A DNA stretch of 64,000 nt. Source: Archangium violaceum Cb vi76. GTDB taxonomy: Bacteria > Myxococcota > Myxococcia > Myxococcales > Myxococcaceae. Of this stretch, positions 15,802-25,759 are shown in pieces. The first letter of the stretch is position 1. Each line of letters begins with the position of its first letter. Under the pieces are notes generated by a model. That model ran no database searches and was not told the origin of the DNA. It saw only the letters and a list, made by a program, of their open reading frames with translations. A program made the translations under genes and the position numbers. Location: contig NZ_JPMI01000233.1 of the NCBI RefSeq assembly GCF_000733295.1, positions 62,001-126,000 on the forward strand. Reading direction: 5' to 3'.

Positions 15802-16101
15802 GTGAAGCTCGATTTTTCCTCGTTCCTGCTGGGGTGCGGGGTGGGTGCCGGTTCGATTCTCCTGGGCAAGCGGCTCCACCCGCTGGTGCTGGATGTGGCC
15901 ACGCTGCTCTTCCGCCTCCAGGAGCGGGTGATGGCCGCGACGCCCATGGGGCAGCAGGTCCTCTCGGAGCTGCTGGCCGAGGCCCGGGCCCGCGCGAGCC
16001 TCCCCGCTGGATTCGCCAGGGGCCTCCACTCCAGGTCCTACCGTGAGCCCGAGCCGAAGCGTGCGCGGAACATGGCCACCAGGTCTTCATCGAGCACGTA
16101 A
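15802..16101 (+). CDS. Small membrane-anchored hypothetical protein
   Basis: A GTG at 15802 follows GGGAGG by 8 bases. The 99-residue product begins KLDFSSFLLGCGVGAGSILL (one membrane helix), followed by an amphipathic helix (LVLDVATLLFRLQERVMAA) and a basic tail. The last 64 bp overlap the 3' end of the convergent large synthetase gene, so the tail may not be conserved. Function unknown; perhaps an envelope-associated accessory protein. Confidence 0.45.
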   Translation: MKLDFSSFLLGCGVGAGSILLGKRLHPLVLDVATLLFRLQERVMAATPMGQQVLSELLAEARARASLPAGFARGLHSRSYREPEPKRARNMATRSSSST

Positions 16102-19100
16102 TCCTCGATGTAGAGCCGCGCGGCCTCGAAGCGCAGCTCGCGCAGCTTGCGGTAGTGCAGGTCCAGGTCTCTCGGAGTCGGCGTGCCCACGAGGCACGGA
16201 GCGTCCTCGAAGCGGGAGCTGAGGATGCTGGAGAAGACGCACCCCATGAGCGTGTCGTCGAGCGGGTGCAGCAGCTTGAGCGCGGCGCGAATCTTGTGGT
16301 CCCAGCCGGTGGCGAAGGTGATCTCCCGGATCTCCCCCACGGGCCTGTGGCTGCGGATGGCGCCGGCCTCGGTGAAGAGGACATCGCGGCGCTCCTGGAA
16401 GCGGCGGATGGCGCGGCGCGGATCGAAACAGTGGGGCGCCGAGTCATCCACCACGAGCGTGCCGGGGCGCAGCTTGTCCACGTCGAGCAGATTCGCGGCG
16501 CTGGTGGCGCTGAGCAGGACGGAGGCCTCGTACACCTCGTCGGGCGCGGTGTTGCCGGAGATGCACGTCACCTCCACCTTCCCCTGGAAGCGCAGCTCCG
16601 TCACCAGCTCCTCGGTGAGTCGCAGCAGGTACTCGCGCCGTGCGGGGACGTCACACAGCCGGAGGGAGCGCGGGTGCGGCAGCGTGCGCAGCAGCAGGCG
16701 CAGGATGGCGGTGCCGATGGAGCCAGCACCCAGGAGCGCCACGTGCTCGTCCTCCAGCCGCCGTCCTCCGGCGCGCAGCACCTGCTCCACCATCATCACG
16801 AAGCAGGCGGCGGTGGTGGCATGGCCGGTGGTGAGCCGGGGCAGTCCGGAGCGGCCGGCGGTGGCCTCCACGAGGGCGCGTCCGTAGTCCGTGGCCGAGG
16901 GCACCAGGCCCGTGAGCGACACGGTGTCGGCGCCCAGGCGGGCGGCCTCCTCGAGTCCCCGGACGACGGCGTCCACGGTGCGCTGCTTGTCCACGTAGAG
17001 TCCCGCGTCCTCCAGCGGCAGCACGATGAGCCCGATGCGGCCGAGGAACGTCTCGTACACGCTGACGAGCGAGGCCTCGCCGTGGAGACAGTCGCGGATG
17101 AACTCGCGGGGCGTGAGCCGCAACTGCTCCAGGAAGGCCCGGGGCAGGGTGGCGAGCGCGGCGGCGTCCACGGAGAGCTTCGCGCTGTACTCCACCTGGC
17201 GCGCGGGCTTGCGCTCCCCGGCGCCGCCCACGTCATTGTAGACATCGGCGACGGAGAGCAGGTGCACGGCGCTCTCGGGCAGGGTGGGCCCGGCGTAGTA
17301 GAGCGAGAACAGCACCTTCTCGAAGAGCACCGGGAAGGACAGGCGGGACGAGACGAGCTCCTCCAGCCTCGGGTCCAACGTGCCGCGCAGGCCCTGGCGC
17401 TGCTCGCGCAGGTGCACCTTGAGACGCTCCCAGATGTGGATGACGGAGAGCATCTCCAGGAAGTCGGGGCGCTGGAACTGCTGGGGGAAGGGACCAGGCA
17501 GCGTGGTGGTGCCGTTGCTCTCGGCCGTGAGGAAGACGCGGACGGTGTGCGCCAGCAGGTTCAGCATGGCGAGGAAGCTGGCGTAGAACTCACGGTCGCT
17601 CCCGAGCTGGCGCATGGGGATGACGGAGTCCAGGTCCGCGAAGGTGCCGTTGAGGAGCACGTTCTGCGGCTCGATGCACTGCCCGTTCTTGAAGTGCTGG
17701 ATGTCGCTGGGGAAGTAGCCGAGCAGCAGCATGCGCGCGGTGAGCCGCACCCACGAGTCGACGACGGCCTCGGGATCCAGGTTGTGCTTGAGGGTGGCGT
17801 AGACGAGGCGCGTGTTGGAGAAGCCGCCCGAGCCGGTGCGCTGGCTCTCCTGGGCCAGGGTGCCGGCGAAGTGGCTCACGCGCGGGAAGGGCGCCTTGGG
17901 GAACCAGTAGACGTAGCAGGCCAACCCGTCACGCAGCTCGTTCTGGGCGATGGTGAGCGTGAAGCCCGACAGCAGCGGCAGCAGCCGTGAACGGAAGCGC
18001 GCCACCACCTCCTCGGACCAGCGCACCACCAGCAGCGGCAGCGGCAGCCCGCCGGGCTCGTGGAACTCCTCCAGGAAACGGCCCTGCAGCTCGGCCGCGC
18101 GCTGCGCCTCGGTGAGCGCCTCGGGCAGCGTGACGGCGCCGGGCACCTTGCGCTCCTGGATGAGGAAGTACTCCAGCGTGTTCGTCACCGAGTGTTTCGC
18201 GAAGCGCTCGAAGAGCCGCTGCTGGAGCAGGTGGAAGAAGCCGCTCTGATCCTCGCACCGCACCTCGGCGCCCTTGATGGCCAGCACGCTCTCGCCCGGG
18301 CCGCGCCGGTAGAAGGAGCGGAAGTGGCCCTGGGGGCGGAAGAAGCCCTCGGTGTCGAACGTGCCGTTGGTGGGCGGCACGGGGATGTCCCGCTTCATCC
18401 GCTCCAGCTCCTCGGCCACCCAGGGCTCGGCCTCGCGCAGGTGGCGCCAGAGCGCGGGCGCGTCGCGGGCCACGTCCCAGGCGATGGAGAACGGGCCCGA
18501 CTCCGCGCGCGGCTTGCGCGTGCCCAGCTCCTCCAGCAACTGCCCGAGCGGATGGCTCAGCAGCTCCTCCACCCGGAGCGTGAGCCCGTACCGGTCCTCC
18601 AGCAACTGTTGCAGCTCGAGCTGGCGCATCGAGTCCAGCCCGAGCTCCGCCAGGGTGCGCCTCGGGTCCAACGCCTCGGGGGCGATGCCGATGAGGCGGG
18701 CGAGCTGCTCGCGCAGGAAGGCGGAGGGGCTCGCGTCGGTGGGCTCGGCGCGGGGCGGCGCGAGCCGGGCCGTGTGCAGGATTTCCAGCGAGCCCGCGAG
18801 GTAGTCCTGCTTGCAGGCGCTCCGCTGAATCTTGCCGCTGGACGTCTTGGGCATGGTGCCGTGGCGCACCAGCACCAGCGTGTCCAGGTGGATGCCGTGC
18901 GCCGCGGCCACGGACTGGCGCGCGGCGTGGGTGATGTCCTCGGGGCTGTCTCCCTCGTGGTCGCGGTGGACCTCCTGCACGACCACCAGCCGCTCCTCCT
19001 GCCCGGAGTCGACGGAGAAGGCGGCGCCACAGCCGGGACGCAGCGCGGGGTGGCTCTCCTCGACGGTGCGCTCCAGGTCCTGCGGGTAGTGGTTCCGGCC

Positions 19101-20573
19101 CCGGATGATGATGAGGTCCTTGATGCGGCCCGCGAAGAACAGCTCGCCTTCCTGCAGGAAGCCCAGGTCTCCGGTGCGCAGCCAGGGGCCGTCACCGGTG
19201 TCCGCGCGCATCGCGCCGAAGGTGTGCTCGCTCTCATCGGTGCGGTTCCAGTAGCCCTGGGCGACGCTCGGGCCCGACACCCAGATCTCCCCCACGCGGT
19301 CCGAGGAGCAGCGCGTGCGCGTGACGGGGTCCACGATGAGGACCTGCTCGTCCAGCCACGGGCGGCCCAGGCCCACCAGGCGCCGTGAGCCCGGCGTGCC
19401 CTCGGGCAGCTCGACGACCCACCAGGACTCCAGCGCCGCGCCATCCACCGTGCGCACCGTGCGGCGTGTGCCCTGGAAGCCGCCCGTCACCATGAGCGTG
19501 GCCTCGGCCAGGCCGTACAGGGGGCGCAGCGCGTCCGAGCGCAGGCCGGTGGGCGCGAACGTCCGGGTGAAGCGCTCCAGCGTGTCGGCGCGCACGGGCT
19601 CGGCGGCGTTGAAGGCGTAGCTCCAACTGCTCAGGTCCAGCCCCACGCGCTGCTCCGGCGTCACCTTGCGCGCGCACAGGTCGAACGCGAAGTTGGGCCC
19701 GCCGCTGAGCGTGCCGCCGTAGCGCGAGATGGCGCGCAACCAGCGCACCGGTTTCTGCAGGAAGGACTCGGGCGGCAGCAGGACGATGGGAAAGCCGGCG
19801 TACACCGGTTGCAGCACGCAGCCGATGAGTCCCATGTCGTGGTACATCGGCAGCCAGCTCACGCCGACGGAGTCCTCCGTGGAACCGAAGGCCCGCTGGA
19901 TGATGGCGGAGTTGTGCAGCAGGTTGCCGTGGGTGAGCCGCACGCCCTTGGGCACGGCGGTGGAGCCCGAGGTGTACTGGATGAAGGCGAGCGTACTGGC
20001 CGTCACCTCCGGAGGCCGCCACGTCCGCTCGCTGTCCGGCTCCAGCGCGTCGGTGGCCACCCAGCGCAGCGAGGCGAGCTCCGGTGCGTGGCTGGTGAGC
20101 CCGTCCACCAGCTCGCGGATGGCGTGGGTGGTGAGCACCAGGGTGGCCTGGGCATCCTGGACGATGGCGCGCAGCCGCGGCAGCGTGCGGTGCAGGCGCG
20201 AGGGGTCCGGCGGGTACACCGGCACGGCCACGACACCGGCGTACAGCGCCCCGAAGAAGGCGGCGGCGTAGTCCAGCCCGAAGGGGTAGAGGAGCAGGGC
20301 GCGCTCGCCGGCCGCGGCCGAGCGCTGGAGCGTGGCGGCGATGGCCCGGGCCCGTTGATCCAGGCCCGCGAAGTCCAGGTGCCGGGTCTCCGTCTCTCCG
20401 TCTTCCAGGAGCGTGAAGACGCGGCGCGAGGGCTGCTCCAGAGCCCTCCTGCGCAGGATGTCCACAAAGGTCGAGCCGGGCTCGCGCCGCACCACTGCCT
20501 GGGGCTTCATGTCTCTCGGCACCACGGATGGGGGGAGCCGCCGCGTGGGGGACGCGGCGGTGCCGGGGGACAT
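16038..20573 (-). CDS. Fused fatty acyl-AMP ligase / ACP / unknown domain / acyl-ACP reductase-like enzyme
   Basis: A 1511-residue protein. An N-terminal fatty acyl-AMP ligase spans about 30-610 (FIQYTSGSTAVPKGVRLTHG; SWLPMYHDMGLIG). An acyl carrier domain at about 635-700 has the phosphopantetheine Ser in ELGLDSMRQLELQQLL. An unassigned domain spans about 710-1130 (GHFRSFYRRGPGES; QNVLLNGTFADLDSV). The C-terminal region resembles the long-chain acyl-ACP reductase of cyanobacterial alkane synthesis: LTTGHATTAACFVMMVEQVL, then nucleotide-binding LLGAGSIGTAILRLL. Together this suggests activation of a fatty acid, loading on the in-cis ACP and reduction to an aldehyde. ATG 20510 (MKPQAVVRRE) is an alternative start. 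It is monocistronic. Confidence 0.8.
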   Translation of the reverse strand: MSPGTAASPTRRLPPSVVPRDMKPQAVVRREPGSTFVDILRRRALEQPSRRVFTLLEDGETETRHLDFAGLDQRARAIAATLQRSAAAGERALLLYPFGLDYAAAFFGALYAGVVAVPVYPPDPSRLHRTLPRLRAIVQDAQATLVLTTHAIRELVDGLTSHAPELASLRWVATDALEPDSERTWRPPEVTASTLAFIQYTSGSTAVPKGVRLTHGNLLHNSAIIQRAFGSTEDSVGVSWLPMYHDMGLIGCVLQPVYAGFPIVLLPPESFLQKPVRWLRAISRYGGTLSGGPNFAFDLCARKVTPEQRVGLDLSSWSYAFNAAEPVRADTLERFTRTFAPTGLRSDALRPLYGLAEATLMVTGGFQGTRRTVRTVDGAALESWWVVELPEGTPGSRRLVGLGRPWLDEQVLIVDPVTRTRCSSDRVGEIWVSGPSVAQGYWNRTDESEHTFGAMRADTGDGPWLRTGDLGFLQEGELFFAGRIKDLIIIRGRNHYPQDLERTVEESHPALRPGCGAAFSVDSGQEERLVVVQEVHRDHEGDSPEDITHAARQSVAAAHGIHLDTLVLVRHGTMPKTSSGKIQRSACKQDYLAGSLEILHTARLAPPRAEPTDASPSAFLREQLARLIGIAPEALDPRRTLAELGLDSMRQLELQQLLEDRYGLTLRVEELLSHPLGQLLEELGTRKPRAESGPFSIAWDVARDAPALWRHLREAEPWVAEELERMKRDIPVPPTNGTFDTEGFFRPQGHFRSFYRRGPGESVLAIKGAEVRCEDQSGFFHLLQQRLFERFAKHSVTNTLEYFLIQERKVPGAVTLPEALTEAQRAAELQGRFLEEFHEPGGLPLPLLVVRWSEEVVARFRSRLLPLLSGFTLTIAQNELRDGLACYVYWFPKAPFPRVSHFAGTLAQESQRTGSGGFSNTRLVYATLKHNLDPEAVVDSWVRLTARMLLLGYFPSDIQHFKNGQCIEPQNVLLNGTFADLDSVIPMRQLGSDREFYASFLAMLNLLAHTVRVFLTAESNGTTTLPGPFPQQFQRPDFLEMLSVIHIWERLKVHLREQRQGLRGTLDPRLEELVSSRLSFPVLFEKVLFSLYYAGPTLPESAVHLLSVADVYNDVGGAGERKPARQVEYSAKLSVDAAALATLPRAFLEQLRLTPREFIRDCLHGEASLVSVYETFLGRIGLIVLPLEDAGLYVDKQRTVDAVVRGLEEAARLGADTVSLTGLVPSATDYGRALVEATAGRSGLPRLTTGHATTAACFVMMVEQVLRAGGRRLEDEHVALLGAGSIGTAILRLLLRTLPHPRSLRLCDVPARREYLLRLTEELVTELRFQGKVEVTCISGNTAPDEVYEASVLLSATSAANLLDVDKLRPGTLVVDDSAPHCFDPRRAIRRFQERRDVLFTEAGAIRSHRPVGEIREITFATGWDHKIRAALKLLHPLDDTLMGCVFSSILSSRFEDAPCLVGTPTPRDLDLHYRKLRELRFEAARLYIEDYVLDEDLVAMFRARFGSGSR

Positions 20574-20683
20574 GAGGGGGTTCCCCCCAGCGGACGGATC
20601 TTCATCCGCCCGCCTCCGGGCTTCAATGCCGGTGGGGAGAGCCCGGATGCACCGGGTGGGGCAGGGTCACCCCACCCGGGTAC

Positions 20684-21727
20684 TCAGCGACGCTGGGAGT
20701 GCGTGCGCCGTGCGTGGGCGGGCGCGGTGGCCGCCTTGCGCCGGCCCAGCAGTGCGGCCAGGGCCATCCCGGCGGCGACGAGCAGGGGCGTTCCCCCGGT
20801 CGACGACGCGCCGCAGCTCGCGGGAGGCACTCCCGTGCCGGCCAGCGTCGCGTCCCCGGGGACGAGGCCGCCCGTTCCCGGGACGGGGTCCGAGGGCTGC
20901 TGGGCGATGGGGTCCGACTCCTCGGGCGGAGGATCTCCCTCATCGGAGGAACCATCCACCGGCGGGCTCTCCGGGGCCGGCTGGGGCTGGGGCTGGGGCT
21001 CCGGGGTGGCGACGACGGGCGCGGGCATCACGTCCTCCAGGCGCGTGGCCTGGACGAAGCCGTCATGGAAGACCACACCCTCGGGGGCGATGGACGCGTC
21101 GCGGTACAGGCCGAGCTTCAGGTAGTTGAGCTGGCCCGAGTACTGCGTGGCGATCTTCGTCAGCGGCACGACCACCTTGCCGTTGTGGTACAGCTCGACG
21201 AAGCCCGCCTTGGGATCCGGCGACCACTTCACGTGCAACACGAAGTCGTTCCACTGCTCGCGCTGGAGCGGAGCCCGCCAGATGATCTTCCCGTTGGCGC
21301 CGCCCACGCGCAGGCGCAGTTGATCATCCACCACGTAGAACTCGAGCGGCGGCGAGCCACCGTTCCCATCGTGGTGCCACTGGGTGAAGATCTGCCACTT
21401 GGGCGAGCGCGGGAAGCTCTTCGGGAAGAGGGTGCTCCACTTGTAGAAGAACTCGGAGCCGGCCTTCTCCCGGTCCAGGTAGAGCAGCTCGTTGCGGTTG
21501 CCGCTCGCGTTGATGGGATTGTCGCCCTGACGGACGGTGGTCTTCAGCGCGTAGCGGCCCTCTCGCGCGGGCGAGCTGACCACCAGCAAGCGGCTCGAGG
21601 AGACGGTCTGCTCGCGGTCCCACTGCGAGGTATTGCCAGTCTCGAAGTCTCCCCGCCACACGGTGGAGGCGGTCGCCAGGGTAGGCAGCAGTAGCGCGAA
21701 GGGGGCAAGTTTCAGCAAACGCTTCAA
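20684..21727 (-). CDS. Secreted heparin-lyase-I-like polysaccharide lyase with MYXO-CTERM-like tail
   Basis: I chose a TTG start at 21727, preceded by AAAGGA, because it gives a clean signal peptide (MKRLLKLAPFALLLPTLATA); the longer reading upstream has no coding character. The catalytic beta-sandwich (about 22-215) has FETGNTSQWDRE, KWQIFTQWHHDGNGG and WNDFVLHVKWSPDP, matching the polysaccharide lyase fold PF14099, which cleaves uronic-acid glycans. A Pro/Gln/Glu linker then leads to SCGASSTGG, a hydrophobic helix (LLVAAGMALAALL) and an Arg-rich end, the layout of myxobacterial MYXO-CTERM sorting tags. It is probably displayed on the surface or processed there to degrade polysaccharide. Confidence 0.8.
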   Translation of the reverse strand: MKRLLKLAPFALLLPTLATASTVWRGDFETGNTSQWDREQTVSSSRLLVVSSPAREGRYALKTTVRQGDNPINASGNRNELLYLDREKAGSEFFYKWSTLFPKSFPRSPKWQIFTQWHHDGNGGSPPLEFYVVDDQLRLRVGGANGKIIWRAPLQREQWNDFVLHVKWSPDPKAGFVELYHNGKVVVPLTKIATQYSGQLNYLKLGLYRDASIAPEGVVFHDGFVQATRLEDVMPAPVVATPEPQPQPQPAPESPPVDGSSDEGDPPPEESDPIAQQPSDPVPGTGGLVPGDATLAGTGVPPASCGASSTGGTPLLVAAGMALAALLGRRKAATAPAHARRTHSQRR

Positions 21728-21920
21728 GCTTTGTCCTTTCGTTCCGTTTGGGTCCCCACGGACAAACGGAACGCCTTCCCACTTCCCGGCGTGCTTCCCT
21801 GTCAGCCCTCCTTGGAGCCTCCTTGGAGCAGGAGCCGCCCGGCCCCCTCGTACTGCTTCGGGACACACGAGCCCCTCGCCGGTTGCCCGTCCGGCGAGGA
21901 GGCTCATGCGCTCCACGATT

Positions 21921-22771
21921 TCAGGCGGTTAGCGCCGCGGCGTGGTACCGCAGGTGGTCCTCCATGAAGGTCGAGACGAAGTAGTAGCCGTGGTCGTATC
22001 CGTCCTGGGACCGGAGCGTCAGGGGCTGCCCCGCCTGCTCGCAGGCTTCGCGGAGGAACTCGGGTTTGAGCTGGTCCCCGAGGAACTTGTCGCGCGTGCC
22101 CTGGTCCACCAGCAGTGGGGGGAGACGCGTACCCGCCGCGCGGATGAGCTCGGTGGTGTCCCACTGCTTCCAGGCCTCGGAGTCGGCCCCGAAGTAGGTA
22201 CGGAAGGCCTTCTGTCCCCAGGGCACGCGCATGGGCGCGCAGATGGGGGCGAAGGCGGATACGGAGCGGTAGCGGCCGGGCTGGCGCAGGGCGCACACGA
22301 GGGCGCCATGTCCTCCCATGGAGTGGCCGAAGATGCCCTCGCGGTCCATGCGGGCGGGGAAGTGCTTCCCGATGAGCCCGGGCAGCTCCTGGGTGACGTA
22401 GCTGAACATGCGGAAGCGCGAGGCCCAGGGCGCCTGGGTCGCATCCACATAGAAGCCGGCGGCGGTGCCCACCTCCCAGTCGGCGCTCTCGTTCGCAATG
22501 CCGGTGTCGCGCGGGCTGGTGTCGGGGACCACGAGCATCACTCCCAGCTCGGCGGCGAGCCGTTGCGCGCCTCCTTTGATCTGGAAGGTCTCCTCGGTGC
22601 AGGTGAGGCCCGAGAGGAAGTAGAGCACGGGCACCTTGCCCGTCTGGGCCTGGGGGGGCACGTAGACGGAGAAGCGCATCTCGCCGCCGCACACCGCCGA
22701 GTCGTGGCGGTAGAAGGCGACGGTGCCTCCGAAGCAGCGGTGCTCGGAGGCCGGCCGGAGGGTCGTGTCCA

Positions 22772-22772
<1 letters not shown>
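21921..22772 (-). CDS. fghA: S-formylglutathione hydrolase
   Basis: The 283-residue length is standard for the esterase-D family. The nucleophile motif is GHSMGGHGAL and the C-terminal catalytic His lies in DGYDHGYYFVSTF; LYFLSGLTCTEE is a family signature. It hydrolyses S-formylglutathione to formate and glutathione, the second step of glutathione-dependent formaldehyde detoxification in the cytoplasm. Its ATG overlaps the stop of the dehydrogenase gene by one base (TGATG), so the pair is translationally coupled. No formate dehydrogenase is adjacent. Confidence 0.95.
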
Positions 22773-23881
<1,109 letters not shown>

Positions 23882-24036
23882 GCTCGTGTCCTCCAGGGAT
23901 GTAGCGGGTTGAGTCGGACGGTAGCTAGCACGCGAGAGGCCTCGTGGCTTCACCGGCCGAAGAATTGCGCTTCCCGACAGTCGCGGTAACACATGGTGGG
24001 ATTGGCTGGTCATCGAAGTCGCACTGGACGAGGCGC

Positions 24037-25155
24037 ATGAGCGGCGTGGCCGACAGAACGAGGGCAGTGGAGCGGCCCGGCGGGACGAGTGTCCTGCTGG
24101 TGGCGCTGCTGCTCGCCGTGTCGGCCTCCGGGTGCGGCCAGCTGGACGATTCCATTGATTCCCTCACCCTCCGGTTGGAGGAGTGGGACCGGCACCGGCA
24201 CGACACCGCCGGGAAGTCCGGACAGGGCACGGCTCTCCCGCACCAGGCCTCGGTGCGTGAGTGGGAGCCGGAGCCCACGCAGCGCTCCGCCCGGGTCCGG
24301 GGAGCGCTCATCGCGGGCCTCGCGGTCAGCCGCGCGGACATTCCGCCCACAGGGGGCACCGGGCTTCACCGGTCCCCGCCGGGCCAGGAGGCACCGCCTC
24401 CGAGGCAGGTCCGGAGACTCGAGTCCCCGCGGGTGAAGACGGGACTCACACCCGGTGTCGGGTCCGCCCTGGCGCGGACACGGGTCGCCGCGCCCAGGGA
24501 CCTGGCGCGGTCGCAGGCCTCCTCCGGTTCGCGGCCGGTGAAGGCCCTCCGTCTGGCAGTCAGCGTGAGCGCGCCGCGGCTGCGAGGCGTCATCCGAGGC
24601 AGGTGGGTGCACTCCACCGAGCCGTCGGACACCGTGGAGCGCCCGCTGATGGGCACTCCCACCCCTCCGCCACTCCTCGCGCACCGTGGAACCCCCAGGA
24701 CACCGGGTGGAACAGCGGGCGTGGAGGGGCCGTGGAGACGCCCGCCTGAAGCGGTGGGACGTCCCCCGGGCCCAGAGGAGACCCCGCCACATGCCGTGGC
24801 CTGGGGAACCGTGGGAGGGCTCGTGCTCGCGCACGGACCCGAGGGCCCACCGTCTCGCGCATACCGTGAATGGGACTCCGGACCGCCTCCGCGTGGGCGC
24901 GTTCAGGGGGGCCTGGAGCGACGCGCTGAATTCAGCGCCACACGAGTCATCGCGGGCTCGTGCGGTGCCGTACCTGGCTGTCCTGGAGGCTCAGTCCTTC
25001 GCGGGGTAGAGCTGGCCGCGCATCTCCCCGTAATAGGTGTGCGCCTTCGTATGGAGGTTGAAATAGAGCACTCCCTTTCTCGCCAGGTATTCGAGCCCGG
25101 AGAGCGTCTTGACCTGTCCCGGGAGTCCCAGTTCGGATGGGCAGCCCTCGGGTAG
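24037..25155 (+). CDS. Possible hypothetical lipoprotein, Pro/Arg-rich
   Basis: From ATG 24037 the frame gives a basic start, a hydrophobic stretch and a lipobox (LLLAVSASGC), then QLDDSIDSLTLRLEEWDRHR, which reads like real protein with good third-position GC bias for about 100 codons. After about 24340 the reading becomes a Pro/Gly/Arg-rich string with weak codon bias, and its last 165 bp run antisense through the CHRD gene. Most likely a real lipoprotein start whose true end is uncertain, perhaps through an undetected frameshift. No domain recognised. Confidence 0.4.
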   Translation: MSGVADRTRAVERPGGTSVLLVALLLAVSASGCGQLDDSIDSLTLRLEEWDRHRHDTAGKSGQGTALPHQASVREWEPEPTQRSARVRGALIAGLAVSRADIPPTGGTGLHRSPPGQEAPPPRQVRRLESPRVKTGLTPGVGSALARTRVAAPRDLARSQASSGSRPVKALRLAVSVSAPRLRGVIRGRWVHSTEPSDTVERPLMGTPTPPPLLAHRGTPRTPGGTAGVEGPWRRPPEAVGRPPGPEETPPHAVAWGTVGGLVLAHGPEGPPSRAYREWDSGPPPRGRVQGGLERRAEFSATRVIAGSCGAVPGCPGGSVLRGVELAAHLPVIGVRLRMEVEIEHSLSRQVFEPGERLDLSRESQFGWAALG

Positions 25156-25626
25156 CGAGGGTTTCAGGCCCGGCATATCCTTGACGAAGACGACGTTCTT
25201 GTTGGTGAGCTCCACGGAGAACCTGCCATCGGTGAACTTCTTCGCCGGACTGCCAGCTTCGCCGAAGTCCACGATGATGGGGCCCAGCACTCCCGGCGGG
25301 CCGCAGTGGATGTGGAACATGACGATGTCGGCGGGGTTCACGCCTTGGATCTCGACTTCGACATAGGCCTTGCTCAGGTCGCGGGCGAACCGCAGCTGCC
25401 CATGCCCCCGGGACTTCCGGTTCTCGCGGAGCGTCGAGGGCGCCGTGGCGCCGAGGCTCTTCTCCAGCGGTTTGGGGACCTCCGACTCCTCACCGGGCTC
25501 CTGGGCGGGGCTCAGGAAGGCCTCGTAGACGGTGAACGTCGTGGCGCCGAGGGCCGGATCCTTGGCGTGGGCGGGCAGGGTGGACAGCGCGAGGGCGAAG
25601 GCAAGGGCCGTGGTGGGCGTACGCAT
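24991..25626 (-). CDS. Secreted CHRD-domain protein
   Basis: A 211-residue protein with a signal peptide (MRTPTTALAFALALSTLPAH, cut after AHA). The body has AYVEVEIQGVNPADIVMFHI, HIHCGPPGVLGPIIVDF and, at the end, YFNLHTKAHTYYGEMRGQLY, the hallmark of CHRD domains (PF07452), beta-sandwich domains of extracytoplasmic proteins. GGAGGAACACCCC before ATG 25626 supports the start. It is divergent from the LysR gene across a 133-bp gap, so that regulator is the first candidate to control it. Confidence 0.85.
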   Translation of the reverse strand: MRTPTTALAFALALSTLPAHAKDPALGATTFTVYEAFLSPAQEPGEESEVPKPLEKSLGATAPSTLRENRKSRGHGQLRFARDLSKAYVEVEIQGVNPADIVMFHIHCGPPGVLGPIIVDFGEAGSPAKKFTDGRFSVELTNKNVVFVKDMPGLKPSLPEGCPSELGLPGQVKTLSGLEYLARKGVLYFNLHTKAHTYYGEMRGQLYPAKD

Positions 25627-25759
25627 GGGGTGTTCCTCCTGGAAGGGACGCCTCTCTTCGTAGCTCCCTCCAGGCGCGGCCGATGGCCACAGACGGACAG
25701 GGGGTGGCCACTCCCTGGACAGCGTCGGGCGCCGGAGTCCCAGGCAGCGAGGCAAGAGC

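Noticed and set aside
15846-15875. GGTTCGATTCTC, which looks like a tRNA T-loop
   Set aside because: No acceptor stem or anticodon arm can be drawn around it and it is in frame in the small gene at 15802.
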